A DNA stretch of 64,000 nucleotides, from positions 186,001 to 250,000 of the forward strand of contig NZ_PIOB01000003.1 of NCBI RefSeq assembly GCF_002909255.1, in the 5' to 3' direction. The notes beneath the pieces are model-generated. The model saw only the letters and a program-made list of their open reading frames with translations, was not told where the DNA came from and did no database searches. This document shows, piece by piece, positions 1 through 9,709 of the stretch. The stretch comes from Arenibacter hampyeongensis. Lineage in GTDB: Bacteria; Bacteroidota; Bacteroidia; Flavobacteriales; Flavobacteriaceae. Each line of letters begins with the position of its first letter. The first letter of the stretch is position 1. The position numbers and the translations under genes were made by a program.

Positions 1-3000
1 TATGATTCCCCTTAACAATCACTTCTTGCGAATTCCACTCCCCTACTGGATTGAGAGCACCTCTTTTGGCTGCAATTATTCCATATACAGAACCATGGTA
101 TTGGTAAGGTTCTAGGTTGGCATATATTTCAGCCGTGTCGTCCAAAATCTGCAATTCCTTGCCATCATAGGCAGCATCCCCGTCCAAGGGAGCATGAATG
201 CCCAAACCGTTATTGGCTCCAGGTGTTAACTTAAAATCAAATCTGAAAATGAAATCTGAATATTCTTCAGCCGTAAACAAGTTACCATGTCCACCTCTTT
301 TTGGGCGTACCAGCAACTCATTATTTTCCATGATATAGTCGGTTTTATTGCCGATCCAATGATCTAAATTTTTTCCGTTCAACAAAGACTTAAATCCTTC
401 ATTCTTTTCAGCCTCTGTTAATTGATCATCACCAGAACCAATCTCTCTTAAATAAATATTTCTAAAGCCCAAATCTTCTCCATGCGCCTGCAATTCTATG
501 GCCTCTTTGGCAAAAATAGCCTGTTTGCGGTCCCAATAGTTCTCTAAAACTACATTATCCGTGACCAAGCTTCCGTTTAAATGTACGGTAACTCGCTCAC
601 CTACCATTTTAATTCTAAAGGTATTCCACTCATCTATAGGGTTGTCGGCCACCTGTAACGGTTTGCTTTCATGTTTCTGGTTGTTGTACAAGCCACCTGA
701 ACCAACTTGCGCACCCGCATCCACTCGAGCTATATCCCAAATTTGTACCTGGGGCGTGCCTCTAAGATAAATACCACTGTCACCGCCATTGGTAATCTTC
801 CAATCCACGATCATTTCAAAATCACCATAGTCCTTTACCGTACAAATATTATTATATCCTTCCCCTTTAAAGCCGATCACTCCATTTTCAATATACCAAT
901 CCCTCATCATTTGCTCATTGGCTTTGGCCTGTTCCTCTGCCAATTTTCTGGAGGACATTTTGGAACGGGCAATTGGGTTTTGCACCAATCCTTCCCATCC
1001 TGTAAAGTCCTTTCCATTAAAGATTGATACAAAGCCTTTTTCATTGGACATTTTATCCAAAAATTCCTTTACATCAATTTTGATATACTGACTATCAGGG
1101 CCAGTAAGATTATCGATACTTCTAGACACTATATCCCTAACCATTTCGCCGCTTAGGCCATCCTGTACACCAGGAGTTGGCAAGGCTATGGCAATAGCTG
1201 CATTGGAAGCGCTGGTCAACAACTCTTGGTCATCTAAATATTCCGATACAAAAATTAAGGAAAGAAAAGTTTTTATACTTTGGGCTGCTGATAACACTTG
1301 CTTTTTTTCTGAGATGGTTTTGGCTTCGGGCATCAATTTCCTCACTAAAAGCAACTTCTGATCTGCTGGATAATCCGATTTTCTCACTTTGGCAAGATAA
1401 TTAGTAAAAGCATTCTTCCTTATAGCTCCATCAGTGCTAGCAGTGGCTGTTTTAAACAAATACGGCAAAGCATCATTGTTTTTCCAGCTTGCAAGTGCGT
1501 CCAAAGCAATCATTTTCTCGCTTTCATTACCCGTAGAAAGCCTTTGGGAAACTAATTCCAATGCCTCTTGACTACTTAAAGAAGCCAATACAGGCAACAA
1601 TTTAGACTTATCCGCCGCTCCTTTATATTCTTTAAATACAGCATCTGAAAATTTACCATTACTTTCATTCAGAATTCCAAGTATGGCTATCTGGGCATTT
1701 TTTATGTTTTCCGGCTTTTCTGTCTTGTCCAAAAGATTTATTAAGGTTGAAAAATTCTTTTCTGTTGAAATGGATGGCAAAGCCCTGTATACCCCTGCTA
1801 TAACGTTTTCACTTCCAGTTTCTACAACTGCAGTTAATGTATTAAATTGATCCGTTGCGTTTCTGGCGGCCAAGACATTAATCAATACCTCCTTGCCCGC
1901 ATCATTGACATGGGCAAGTTGACCAGCCAATAATTGACTATCCTTGGCATCGACCAACCTCAACAAGGTTTCCTCGATAGCAATATATTCCACAGGTAAT
2001 GTAGCCGACCTTAAACTCTTGAACAAAACCGGCAAGGCCTTGCTTTTATTTTGATAGGACAAAGCTTTTATTCCAGCCTCACGTACCGAAGCATCTTTAT
2101 CCGCTACCGCGTTTAAAATAACCTTTTCAAAAACTACAGCTGCATCACTTTTAGTAAGCATCCGAATGATTAGTGGTTTAATTTCTGTGGATGACTTCTT
2201 GTACTGTTTTACCCAAAGTGCAACTTCACTGGGTGATAGATCGGAACTGGCGGCGTCCAAAACGGCACCTACATAATCCTTATTGCCATTCTTGGATTCC
2301 TTTAACAGTGTCTTGGTAAAGGAGGTTCCTTCATTGGCACTTAATATATGTATTCCCGCAGACCGAAAATGTAATTGGCCGTCCATCTTGCAATTTTTCA
2401 GTATGGCGTTGGCCACGGTATTGCTTAATATTGTATTTCCTTTTTTCTGCAATCTATTTCCATAGTGTATAAAGGCAATAATACTTTTTGTATCATCCAA
2501 TTGATATGCAGAATTCCCGACAGCTTTTTCGAGTACCTCATAAGAACTCGGACTGGCAATTTCCGCCAATGCCATTAAGGCCCTTTGTTGAACTATTTTT
2601 GAGGATGAATTAACCCTAGCTTTCAAAACTTCTTCTGCAGGAGCAAATTGCAAGGTTCCCAAAGCCTCTACAAAAGCTGCCTGTTTATTTGCATCCTCAA
2701 CCTCGGTAGCTTCCAAAATGGCCAAAGCAGCATCCGTAGTGCCAATTGAGGTCAAAGCCGCCAGAGCAGGTTTAAACAAATCGTTGTTGGACAGATACTT
2801 GTTTAATACCGGTATGCTTACCTCTGTTCCAACATAAATTAGCCGGTCCATTATAAATGTTTTCACCTCTTTGTTGGACGAAGACTCCAAGGCTTTCAGC
2901 AAGGCATTTTCAACAACACTGTTTTGTATTTTGGATTGCAGCCCACCACTGTATATAGCTACACTCTGTATGGCGTACCTTGCTTTGGTATCATCTCCAC

Positions 3001-3220
3001 TACCAAGAGGTACAAGCTTCTCCGTGAATTTCAGGATACCCTTCTCACCTAAGTCGATTATTTCCTGCATTAGGCGATCGGAATGCCCCAGGTCTTCCGT
3101 CGGTAACTGCATCAAAATATCAGCCACCTTGGTGTCCAAGGTTCTATTATCCTGTGCGCTTATAGTAAGTGTACCAACAAATAGCATTAGCACAGCTATA
3201 ATTTTAAATAATGTATTCAT
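1..3220 (-). CDS. Secreted HEAT-repeat protein with two DUF1080 domains (partial, 3' end outside window)
   Basis: The reading frame is open from an ATG at 3220 to the left edge, so at least 1,073 codons are present and the C-terminus is missing. Residues 1-22 form a signal peptide ending in ISAQ. A long helical repeat region follows (about residues 40-720), rich in Ala, Leu and Lys and of HEAT type. Next come two concanavalin-like DUF1080 (3-keto-disaccharide hydrolase, PF06439) domains. The first (about 485-1030 on the plus strand) shows FNGKDFTGWEGL, NGGDSGIYLRG and an NPIDEWNTFRI stretch. The second (about 1-410) shows LLNGKNLDHWIGN and NPVGEWNSQEV. The family acts on sugars with an oxidised C3, or is carbohydrate-binding. 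The start lies 22 bases after the stop of the upstream oxidoreductase, so the two are probably co-transcribed. The exact substrate is unknown. Confidence 0.85.
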   Translation of the reverse strand, partial: MNTLFKIIAVLMLFVGTLTISAQDNRTLDTKVADILMQLPTEDLGHSDRLMQEIIDLGEKGILKFTEKLVPLGSGDDTKARYAIQSVAIYSGGLQSKIQNSVVENALLKALESSSNKEVKTFIMDRLIYVGTEVSIPVLNKYLSNNDLFKPALAALTSIGTTDAALAILEATEVEDANKQAAFVEALGTLQFAPAEEVLKARVNSSSKIVQQRALMALAEIASPSSYEVLEKAVGNSAYQLDDTKSIIAFIHYGNRLQKKGNTILSNTVANAILKNCKMDGQLHFRSAGIHILSANEGTSFTKTLLKESKNGNKDYVGAVLDAASSDLSPSEVALWVKQYKKSSTEIKPLIIRMLTKSDAAVVFEKVILNAVADKDASVREAGIKALSYQNKSKALPVLFKSLRSATLPVEYIAIEETLLRLVDAKDSQLLAGQLAHVNDAGKEVLINVLAARNATDQFNTLTAVVETGSENVIAGVYRALPSISTEKNFSTLINLLDKTEKPENIKNAQIAILGILNESNGKFSDAVFKEYKGAADKSKLLPVLASLSSQEALELVSQRLSTGNESEKMIALDALASWKNNDALPYLFKTATASTDGAIRKNAFTNYLAKVRKSDYPADQKLLLVRKLMPEAKTISEKKQVLSAAQSIKTFLSLIFVSEYLDDQELLTSASNAAIAIALPTPGVQDGLSGEMVRDIVSRSIDNLTGPDSQYIKIDVKEFLDKMSNEKGFVSIFNGKDFTGWEGLVQNPIARSKMSSRKLAEEQAKANEQMMRDWYIENGVIGFKGEGYNNICTVKDYGDFEMIVDWKITNGGDSGIYLRGTPQVQIWDIARVDAGAQVGSGGLYNNQKHESKPLQVADNPIDEWNTFRIKMVGERVTVHLNGSLVTDNVVLENYWDRKQAIFAKEAIELQAHGEDLGFRNIYLREIGSGDDQLTEAEKNEGFKSLLNGKNLDHWIGNKTDYIMENNELLVRPKRGGHGNLFTAEEYSDFIFRFDFKLTPGANNGLGIHAPLDGDAAYDGKELQILDDTAEIYANLEPYQYHGSVYGIIAAKRGALNPVGEWNSQEVIVKGNH

Positions 3221-3242
3221 TTTATTAATTCTAATTAATTGG

Positions 3243-4511
3243 TTAATAAGCCCAAGAGGACCTCATTGGTTGATCTATTAATCTATTGGCTTCCTCGTCA
3301 TTGATGAATTCCTGTTTTACCGGATCAAATTCCAAAGTTCTACCCAATCGCAAGGCAATAATACCCATATTCACCACAGTGGCCGAACGGTGGCCATTTT
3401 CTTCATTAAGAGCAAATTTCTTTCTGGTTTTCACCGATTCCGAGAAAACGGTAATTTGCTCCTCGGGATCTGGAATACTATCTATTAACCCCTCAATATT
3501 GGGAATGGTAGATTTAAAACCGTTATATATTTTGCCATTCGGCCCTTCGATGTACGCCGCATCCTTATCACTATTTGCGCCATCCAAAATAATTTGACAG
3601 CCATCGGCATAGGTGTAGACAATTCTTCGCCAAGTACCAATGGCATCATAATGCTGCTCAGGGGCATCTACCTCTACTTTTACAGGGCTGGTATTATCCT
3701 TGCCCAAAAAGTATTGTACAGGATCTATATAATGCTGGCCCATATCTCCCAATCCACCGCCATCGTAATCCCAATAACCCCTAAAGGTGCCATGCACCCT
3801 ATGGGGATGATACGGCTTTTCAGGAGCTGGCCCTAGCCACATGTTATAGTCCAGTGCAGCAGGAACTGGCTGAGGCGTTAGATTTTCCTTGCCTACCCAA
3901 TAGAATTTCCAATTAAAACCGGTAACACCGCTTATGGTCACTTTTAACGGCCAACCCAGGGCACCACTATCCACTACCTTCTTCAACTTTTTTACAGGTG
4001 TACCCATTCCGTAAAAATTATCCTTAAAACGGAACCATGTATTTAAACGGAACATTTTTCCATGCTGCTGCATGGCTTCCACTACTTTTTTACCCTCACC
4101 AATGGTTCTTGTCATGGGCTTCTCGCACCAAACATCCTTACCTGCCTCCGCAGCCATAATGGACATAAGACCATGCCAGTGCGGGGGAGTAGCAATATGA
4201 ACGATATCAACATCAGGTCTTTGCAAAACTTCCCTAAAATCGCGGTATCCCTTTACCCCACTTCCTACTTTTTGAAGAGTGCTTGACAGGTGATTCGCAT
4301 CAGCATCACAAATAGCCAATAGTCTTGTTCCTTCATAATCCAAATGTCCTTGGCCCATGCCTCCAACTCCAATTATCGCCTTGGTCAATTGATCACTGGG
4401 CGGAATAAAATTGGTTCCCCCCATGACATGTCTTGGAATAATACTGATACCTGCAGCTGCCACTAACGACCTTTTTACAAAATCCCTGCGGCTGGTTGAT
4501 TTTTTCTCCAT
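3243..4511 (-). CDS. Gfo/Idh/MocA family oxidoreductase with Tat-type signal
   Basis: A 422-residue NAD(P)-dependent sugar oxidoreductase. The N-terminus carries a twin-arginine signal (SRRDFVKRSLVAAAG), which suggests export of the folded, cofactor-loaded enzyme. The Rossmann fold begins at about residue 45 with IIGVGGMGQGH. The EKP cofactor/active-site motif lies at residues 130-132 (CEKPMT), and a GGGLGDMGQHYID stretch sits in the C-terminal substrate domain. Members oxidise or epimerise sugar hydroxyls; those next to DUF1080 genes have been linked to 3-keto-glycoside chemistry. The neighbour 22 bases downstream carries two DUF1080 domains, so the pair may oxidise a glycoside and then cleave it outside the cytoplasm. 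That role is inference; the family assignment is firm. Confidence 0.9.
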   Translation of the reverse strand: MEKKSTSRRDFVKRSLVAAAGISIIPRHVMGGTNFIPPSDQLTKAIIGVGGMGQGHLDYEGTRLLAICDADANHLSSTLQKVGSGVKGYRDFREVLQRPDVDIVHIATPPHWHGLMSIMAAEAGKDVWCEKPMTRTIGEGKKVVEAMQQHGKMFRLNTWFRFKDNFYGMGTPVKKLKKVVDSGALGWPLKVTISGVTGFNWKFYWVGKENLTPQPVPAALDYNMWLGPAPEKPYHPHRVHGTFRGYWDYDGGGLGDMGQHYIDPVQYFLGKDNTSPVKVEVDAPEQHYDAIGTWRRIVYTYADGCQIILDGANSDKDAAYIEGPNGKIYNGFKSTIPNIEGLIDSIPDPEEQITVFSESVKTRKKFALNEENGHRSATVVNMGIIALRLGRTLEFDPVKQEFINDEEANRLIDQPMRSSWAY

Positions 4512-4656
4512 TGATTCTATTCTATTAATTATTTGAAGTTTTGATATTTAAAACTACAAAGAAAAACTACAATGCGTAAAATAGGGGGTAATATTTGGGG
4601 TAATGAAATTGAAAAACAACGAATTATGTGAATTTTATTTCAATTCCTAGTGTCCG

Positions 4657-6978
4657 CTATGGGGTGTTGCCAACCACCATATCCTCAAATTTAACGGTAT
4701 ACATTTCACCATATATCTTTTCATACAGCCTGGAAAAATTGTCGTACACAGTATGCGCCAAACTCAATTTTCCCTGGCCAATAAGAATTTGCAATTTAAT
4801 CTGGAGCGCATTCTCATTTAAATCATCATAGATGTACATTACCGATGCCAGGTCATACAATAGGGAGCTATGCTTATCCATGTCCAGCCTCTTTGATATT
4901 TCATAACAGAATTCAATAATTCTATTGCTCATTTTTTCGACAATGGGATCCAACCAAGAATCGCTCATATTGACAAAAAAACGATCCTCCTTTAAAATAG
5001 TGAACAATTTAGGCAAATGTTCTTCCAAATGGGCGACCGACATATCATTCCGGCCCAAGTCATTTAAATAATTAAGTACCTCCTGATAATCACAAAAACA
5101 ATCTTCGCCAATTTCCAAATACCAATTTTTATCCCGAAATGTCAAATTCATTTCTTTGGTAAGGGACAAAATAGCCCTGAGGTTCTGTATATTGGTTCCT
5201 CTGGTGTTTTTCGCATTCTTGAGGCCTACCCCTGGCCAAAGTGCTTCCGTAAGTTTTTTGGTATTGATTCCATCTTTATCCCCGAGGCTATGTAGCAAAA
5301 CAATAACAAATAACTGTTTCAGCTTGGGCGACAATTTCTTGGCTATATCCTTACCCTCTGAAGTTATTATACGCAAGGGACCAAAACAAAGTATTTTTTC
5401 GGAAGCCTCATCCGATCTCTTGAAATCACTGTTTACCCCCACTTTTCTATTTTCCTTTCGTATTGAGGTCACCCTTGTCTTGGCCGCCCTCCTCCTCCAT
5501 AGCCAAATGGTCATGACCATAAGAAAAACTGCAGCAGCCACAATTCCTATTATCCCATAAAGTGATAATTCCGTTGGACTGTTCATTTCTATTCTATGAT
5601 ATTCTTTAGCAATTTCAAAGGCATTCAGCTCACGCTCCCATATTTTAATATTTGTAAGGAATCCCACAAAAAACTCCTGCCATAAATTACTTCCAATCAA
5701 AATATTATAGTCGGACGTATCATAGTCTTCAATGAGCTGTATTTTATCGGTCTGCACGCCGTTTACAAAAAAAAGCAGTTCATTGTTCAGCTTCGAATGT
5801 ACTAAGGCAACATGTGTCCATTCATTTATAGGCACAGGAGATGCCTCCGATATATAATCCTTGATATCGGCCATGGTGAAGGTCAATAAGCCCTCATGTA
5901 GCTTTAAAACAAAATTATCGCCTTTCCCCAGTATGCTATTATTATTACTGAGAACAGTAGGCTTTACCCAAGCAGATATAGCAAAACTTCCTTTCAATGC
6001 AGTTCTACTGTCAAGTCCGGCATCTACATAGGCTCCTTTACTAAAATAGCCTACCTTACCGTGAACTTCATCCACCTGAATCCTTACCGCATTAATGATC
6101 AGTTCTTTGTTATTTTTCCGGATCGAATTTTTTATTGTAGTCCCAAACGCAAAATGATCGGTTAAACCATATTCAAAATCTAAGGGGAATCCAATGAATT
6201 CCTTTAGGTTATTCCTATTTTCCGGAGTTGTGTAAATAATATCAGGGGAAAAATAATAACCGGCTTTATGTGGGATAAATACAGGTAAGTTCTCCTTTAT
6301 ATCTATTGGAAGACTAAAATATCCGTCGACAACAAGATTCTTATGGTTTTTAAAACTTACCCCATATAACAATCCCTCTTTAGATCTTACAGCTCCAAAT
6401 ACTTTGTTTTTCTTATTTAACATCAAGGCAAGACTATCTGCTATATGGAAAAGTTCATGGTCAATTTGAATAAAATTGGGCATCTTTCCCAATTGATTCC
6501 AATAGGCTATAAAAATGCTATCATTTATACTTTCCTGATTTAATATCTTTAAGGCCAACAATTCCTTAGCTGCTGCCACTATTAAGGAACCCTCACTATT
6601 GTTAAGAGTATCCAATTGAATTGTTTCTACCTTTTGAAGCGGTATCTGAGGTAGCCATGCATCAGAAAAAACATCATCATCAAAAACCTTGTCCCCGACC
6701 ACTATGAGTGAATCCCTTTCCTCTATCAGGCTTTCTATTAGTAGTTGGTGGTTTTCTTGATAATCTGAAATATAGAGGGCAATAGGAGTATTACCATTAA
6801 GAAGAGCAGGTAAATTTTCCGTTGTAATTTGATCTATATCTATTAAAACGTGAGATTGTAGCCGTATTTTCCATTTTTCCTCTTCCGTAAGAAGATGATA
6901 TTGCTGTGCTATTCCCACTTTCATTAAGAGAAGTAAAAACAACAGACAAAATTTAGAAAATGGACTACTTCTTAGCAA
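4657..6978 (-). CDS. Membrane-spanning LamG-domain protein with cytoplasmic SARP-type DNA-binding domain
   Basis: 773 residues. Residues 1-25 are a signal peptide. Residues 26-300 form a periplasmic region of no recognised family. A LamG/concanavalin-like domain follows at about 310-460 (SFAISAWVKP, NEWTHVALVHS, LLFFVNG, TNIKIWERELNAFEI), then one transmembrane helix at about 472-495 ending in WLWRRRAAK. The cytoplasmic part (about 529-625) matches the winged-helix domain of SARP/OmpR-type activators (LCFGPLRI, LTEALWPG, RGTNIQNLRAILS, then a WYLEIGEDCFCDYQEV strand) and ends in a helical BTAD-like region to 773. This is the layout of a one-component transmembrane regulator. The start is TTG at 6978, because a stop lies two codons upstream and a later start would remove the signal peptide. 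It sits directly upstream of the oxidoreductase/DUF1080 pair, a plausible target. Confidence 0.8.
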   Translation of the reverse strand: MLRSSPFSKFCLLFLLLLMKVGIAQQYHLLTEEEKWKIRLQSHVLIDIDQITTENLPALLNGNTPIALYISDYQENHQLLIESLIEERDSLIVVGDKVFDDDVFSDAWLPQIPLQKVETIQLDTLNNSEGSLIVAAAKELLALKILNQESINDSIFIAYWNQLGKMPNFIQIDHELFHIADSLALMLNKKNKVFGAVRSKEGLLYGVSFKNHKNLVVDGYFSLPIDIKENLPVFIPHKAGYYFSPDIIYTTPENRNNLKEFIGFPLDFEYGLTDHFAFGTTIKNSIRKNNKELIINAVRIQVDEVHGKVGYFSKGAYVDAGLDSRTALKGSFAISAWVKPTVLSNNNSILGKGDNFVLKLHEGLLTFTMADIKDYISEASPVPINEWTHVALVHSKLNNELLFFVNGVQTDKIQLIEDYDTSDYNILIGSNLWQEFFVGFLTNIKIWERELNAFEIAKEYHRIEMNSPTELSLYGIIGIVAAAVFLMVMTIWLWRRRAAKTRVTSIRKENRKVGVNSDFKRSDEASEKILCFGPLRIITSEGKDIAKKLSPKLKQLFVIVLLHSLGDKDGINTKKLTEALWPGVGLKNAKNTRGTNIQNLRAILSLTKEMNLTFRDKNWYLEIGEDCFCDYQEVLNYLNDLGRNDMSVAHLEEHLPKLFTILKEDRFFVNMSDSWLDPIVEKMSNRIIEFCYEISKRLDMDKHSSLLYDLASVMYIYDDLNENALQIKLQILIGQGKLSLAHTVYDNFSRLYEKIYGEMYTVKFEDMVVGNTP

Positions 6979-7050
6979 TATTTACGTAATAATCCCAGAT
7001 TGGGCATTTATGTTAACCACGCAATTTACTAAGAATAAATAAAATTTCGT

Positions 7051-7129
7051 CCAAGGAAGTCATTCGAAGTATATCTATGCCGAACAATTTAAATTTAAGT
7101 CACAAAAATACTAACTAGCCAAGGAAGTC
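7051..7129. repeat. 11-base direct repeat pair upstream of the LamG-SARP gene
   Basis: CCAAGGAAGTC occurs exactly at 7051-7061 and again at 7119-7129, 68 bases apart, in the 161-base gap between argS and the LamG-SARP gene. SARP-type regulators are known to bind direct repeats, so this could be an autoregulatory site, but two chance copies cannot be excluded. Confidence 0.3.
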
Positions 7130-7139
7130 TCAGAACTGT

Positions 7140-8924
7140 TTACATCCTTTCGGGCACCTGTATCCCCAAAAGGCCAAAGGCCGATTTAATAACGTCGGCA
7201 ACCTTCTTTGCCAATTGAACACGAAAGATCTTTTTGTCCTCATCCTGCTCCCCCAATATAGAAACATTCTGATAAAAGGAATTAAACTCCTTCACCAAAT
7301 CATAGGTGTAGTTCGCAATTAAAGCTGGACTAAAGTTATCCGCTGCCAATTGTATTGTATCTGGAAATAATTGCAATTGTTTTAGTAACTCTTTCTCTTT
7401 TTCATGCAGATCTGCCAACTTTGGAGTACTGTTCAAGTCATATTCCAATTCTTCGGCCTTTCTCAAAATAGATTGAATCCTTGCATAGGTATACTGAATA
7501 AATGGTCCTGTATTTCCTTGAAAATCAACAGATTCCTCCGGATTGAACAAAATTCTCTTTTTGGGGTCAACCTTAAGAATATAATATTTTAAAGCACCTA
7601 GCCCTATAATTTTATAAAGTTCTTGCTTCTCATCCACCGAGTAATCCTCCAACTTACCCAATTCTTCAGAAATTTCGGCTGCCGTCCTGGTCATATCGTC
7701 CATTAATTCATCTGCATCCACCACGGTACCTTCCCTACTCTTCATCTTTCCACTAGGCAAATCTACCATGCCATAACTTAAATGGTACAGTTTTTCAGCC
7801 CATGAAAATCCCAGTTTTTGAAGGATAAGGAACAACACCTTAAAGTGGTAATCCTGCTCGTTGCCAACGGTATAGACCATGCCACCAACATCGGGATTAT
7901 CCTTCACCCTTTGTATTGCGGTACCAATATCTTGGGTCATATACACTGCCGTACCATCTGAACGAAGCACAATTTTTTCATCAAGGCCCTCATCGGTTAG
8001 GTCTATCCAAACACTGCCATCCTCTTTTCTAAAGAAGACACCTCTTTGCAGCCCATCCTCAACAAAATCTTTTCCCAGCAAATAGGTATTGCTTTCGTAA
8101 TAAAGTTGATCAAAATCGACCCCCATGTTTTTATAGGTAACGTCAAACCCTGTATAAACCCATTGGTTCATAGTTTTCCATAAGGAAACCACTTCCTCAT
8201 CCCCCGCCTCCCATTTTCTTAGCATGTCTTGGGCCTCCAACAAGATAGGCGCCTCCTTTTCTGCGACCTTTGTATCTACACCATTTGAAACCATGGCAGC
8301 AATTTCGGCCTTATAGGCCTTGTCAAAGGCTACGTAATAGTTCCCAACCAACTTATCCCCTTTTAACCCAGCAATCTCCGGCGTTTCCCCCTTGCCAAAG
8401 CGTTGCCATGCCAGCATGCTTTTACAGATATGGATTCCCCTATCATTAATGATTTGAGTTTTATATACCTTCTTACCGGAAGCCTTTAGGATTTCTGCCA
8501 CGGAATATCCCAATAGATTGTTTCTTACATGGCCCAAATGCAAAGGCTTATTGGTATTGGGTGAAGAATATTCCACCATAATAGCTTCTCCTTTCCCTGG
8601 GACCACAAAACCAAAATCTTTCAGATTCCTTATACCAGCAAAGAAATCGAGGTAATATTCATTGCTAATGGTAATATTCAAAAATCCTTTGACCACATTG
8701 AAATCGGTCACCTCATTTACCTGATCTTTCAAGTACTGCCCTATTTGCTCCCCTATTTGCACAGGATTTCCTTTTACAAATCGTAACATTGGAAAAATAA
8801 CCGCTGTAATATCACCGGCAAAATCCTTTCGGGTAGGTTGAAATTCCACAATGGGCAAATCAACTTTAAAAATTGAGCTAACGGCTTCTTTTACCTTTTG
8901 GGCAAGGACTTCTTGAATGTTCAT
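7140..8924 (-). CDS. argS: Arginyl-tRNA synthetase
   Basis: 594 residues, the usual bacterial length. Class I aminoacyl-tRNA synthetase that charges tRNA-Arg. The N-terminal Add1 domain leads into the catalytic core with VEYSSPNTNKPLHLGH, the HIGH-type motif being HLGH at residues 129-132. The KMSKS counterpart is KMKSR at 393-397, followed by EGTVV. A C-terminal DALR anticodon-binding domain contains TGPFIQYTYARIQSILRKA and ends near VPERM. The ATG start is preceded by a Bacteroidota-type -7 box about 22 bases upstream. It appears to be a single-gene unit. Confidence 0.98.
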   Translation of the reverse strand: MNIQEVLAQKVKEAVSSIFKVDLPIVEFQPTRKDFAGDITAVIFPMLRFVKGNPVQIGEQIGQYLKDQVNEVTDFNVVKGFLNITISNEYYLDFFAGIRNLKDFGFVVPGKGEAIMVEYSSPNTNKPLHLGHVRNNLLGYSVAEILKASGKKVYKTQIINDRGIHICKSMLAWQRFGKGETPEIAGLKGDKLVGNYYVAFDKAYKAEIAAMVSNGVDTKVAEKEAPILLEAQDMLRKWEAGDEEVVSLWKTMNQWVYTGFDVTYKNMGVDFDQLYYESNTYLLGKDFVEDGLQRGVFFRKEDGSVWIDLTDEGLDEKIVLRSDGTAVYMTQDIGTAIQRVKDNPDVGGMVYTVGNEQDYHFKVLFLILQKLGFSWAEKLYHLSYGMVDLPSGKMKSREGTVVDADELMDDMTRTAAEISEELGKLEDYSVDEKQELYKIIGLGALKYYILKVDPKKRILFNPEESVDFQGNTGPFIQYTYARIQSILRKAEELEYDLNSTPKLADLHEKEKELLKQLQLFPDTIQLAADNFSPALIANYTYDLVKEFNSFYQNVSILGEQDEDKKIFRVQLAKKVADVIKSAFGLLGIQVPERM

Positions 8925-8945
8925 TAATTTTGTTGTTTACGGCTG

Positions 8946-8953
8946 CAAAATTA
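8946..8953 (-). promoter_or_regulatory. Candidate -7 promoter box of argS
   Basis: On the minus strand the octamer reads TAATTTTG, a full match to the Bacteroidota -7 consensus TAnnTTTG. Transcription would begin near 8939, giving a leader of about 15 bases. No clear -33 TTG lies at the expected distance. Confidence 0.4.
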
Positions 8954-9125
8954 AGCAATTTTTATTCTTTCGCCTTAGTACCCGTTGAAGTAATTGCCAT
9001 AGGCAACTTATTAAACAGCCACTTAATATTACACATATGTCCATTATAAAGCGGAATGATTTTTTTAACTTTATTTTCCTAAAGGTCCGTTGTGTGCCAA
9101 GTAAGTCTTTATCTCATTTAAACCT

Positions 9126-9551
9126 ATGCTTTTAAACGTTTCCTATAACAATAAAGAAATTACAAGAAAAATAGACGAAGAAGTTGGAAAACCTTTTACG
9201 TTAAAAGAACGCTTTGCATTGGACGGAATAGGCTCTCCCAAATTATTCATTGTGGACAGTAGCATCGAAATTAAAAATTTATTGATTTTAGACAACAATA
9301 CCAATTCCTGCAATATAGAATTGAGGCCAAAGGGAATCATAATTCGTTTTCGGTCCCTACTGGAAACATTTGGCCTTATTATCCCATATTACAAGTTTAC
9401 CCTTTACAAGACCGATATTGGTATATACACCATTTATAGGGACCAATACTTTATAAAAATAAAATCCGACACCAAGGCCATTCAGAAATTTTTCACCAAA
9501 TTATTAGGTCATAGGGCAGACAATGCTCCACCCAATATAGAGGATATTTAA
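9126..9551 (+). CDS. Small protein of unknown function
   Basis: 141 residues with no signal peptide, membrane segment or motif that I recognise. The sequence alternates hydrophobic beta-like stretches (NIELRPKGIIIRFRSLLE, YKFTLYKTDIGIYTIYRDQ) with a charged C-terminal helix (IKSDTKAIQKFFTKLLGHR) and ends in DNAPPNIEDI. The composition looks like a real soluble alpha/beta or PH-like domain rather than noise. It stands alone on the plus strand between argS (divergent) and the BCCT transporter gene 158 bases downstream. No function is proposed. Confidence 0.65.
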   Translation: MLLNVSYNNKEITRKIDEEVGKPFTLKERFALDGIGSPKLFIVDSSIEIKNLLILDNNTNSCNIELRPKGIIIRFRSLLETFGLIIPYYKFTLYKTDIGIYTIYRDQYFIKIKSDTKAIQKFFTKLLGHRADNAPPNIEDI

Positions 9552-9709
9552 TATATCTCCATACCATTATATTACGGTCCACCATAGTATAAAAGAATAT
9601 AAATTATACCATAAACGTCAAAATCCATCCTAAAAAAATAAGACGCTTTTTAGTACCTTGTCTAAAAATTCATATTATCAAAATATTTAATTCCTGCCGA
9701 AAATATCCA

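Noticed and set aside
4686-4693. Minus-strand TAAATTTG box in the end of the LamG-SARP gene
   Set aside because: It lies in coding sequence, has no -33 partner and is too far (about 175 bases) from the oxidoreductase ATG to be preferred.
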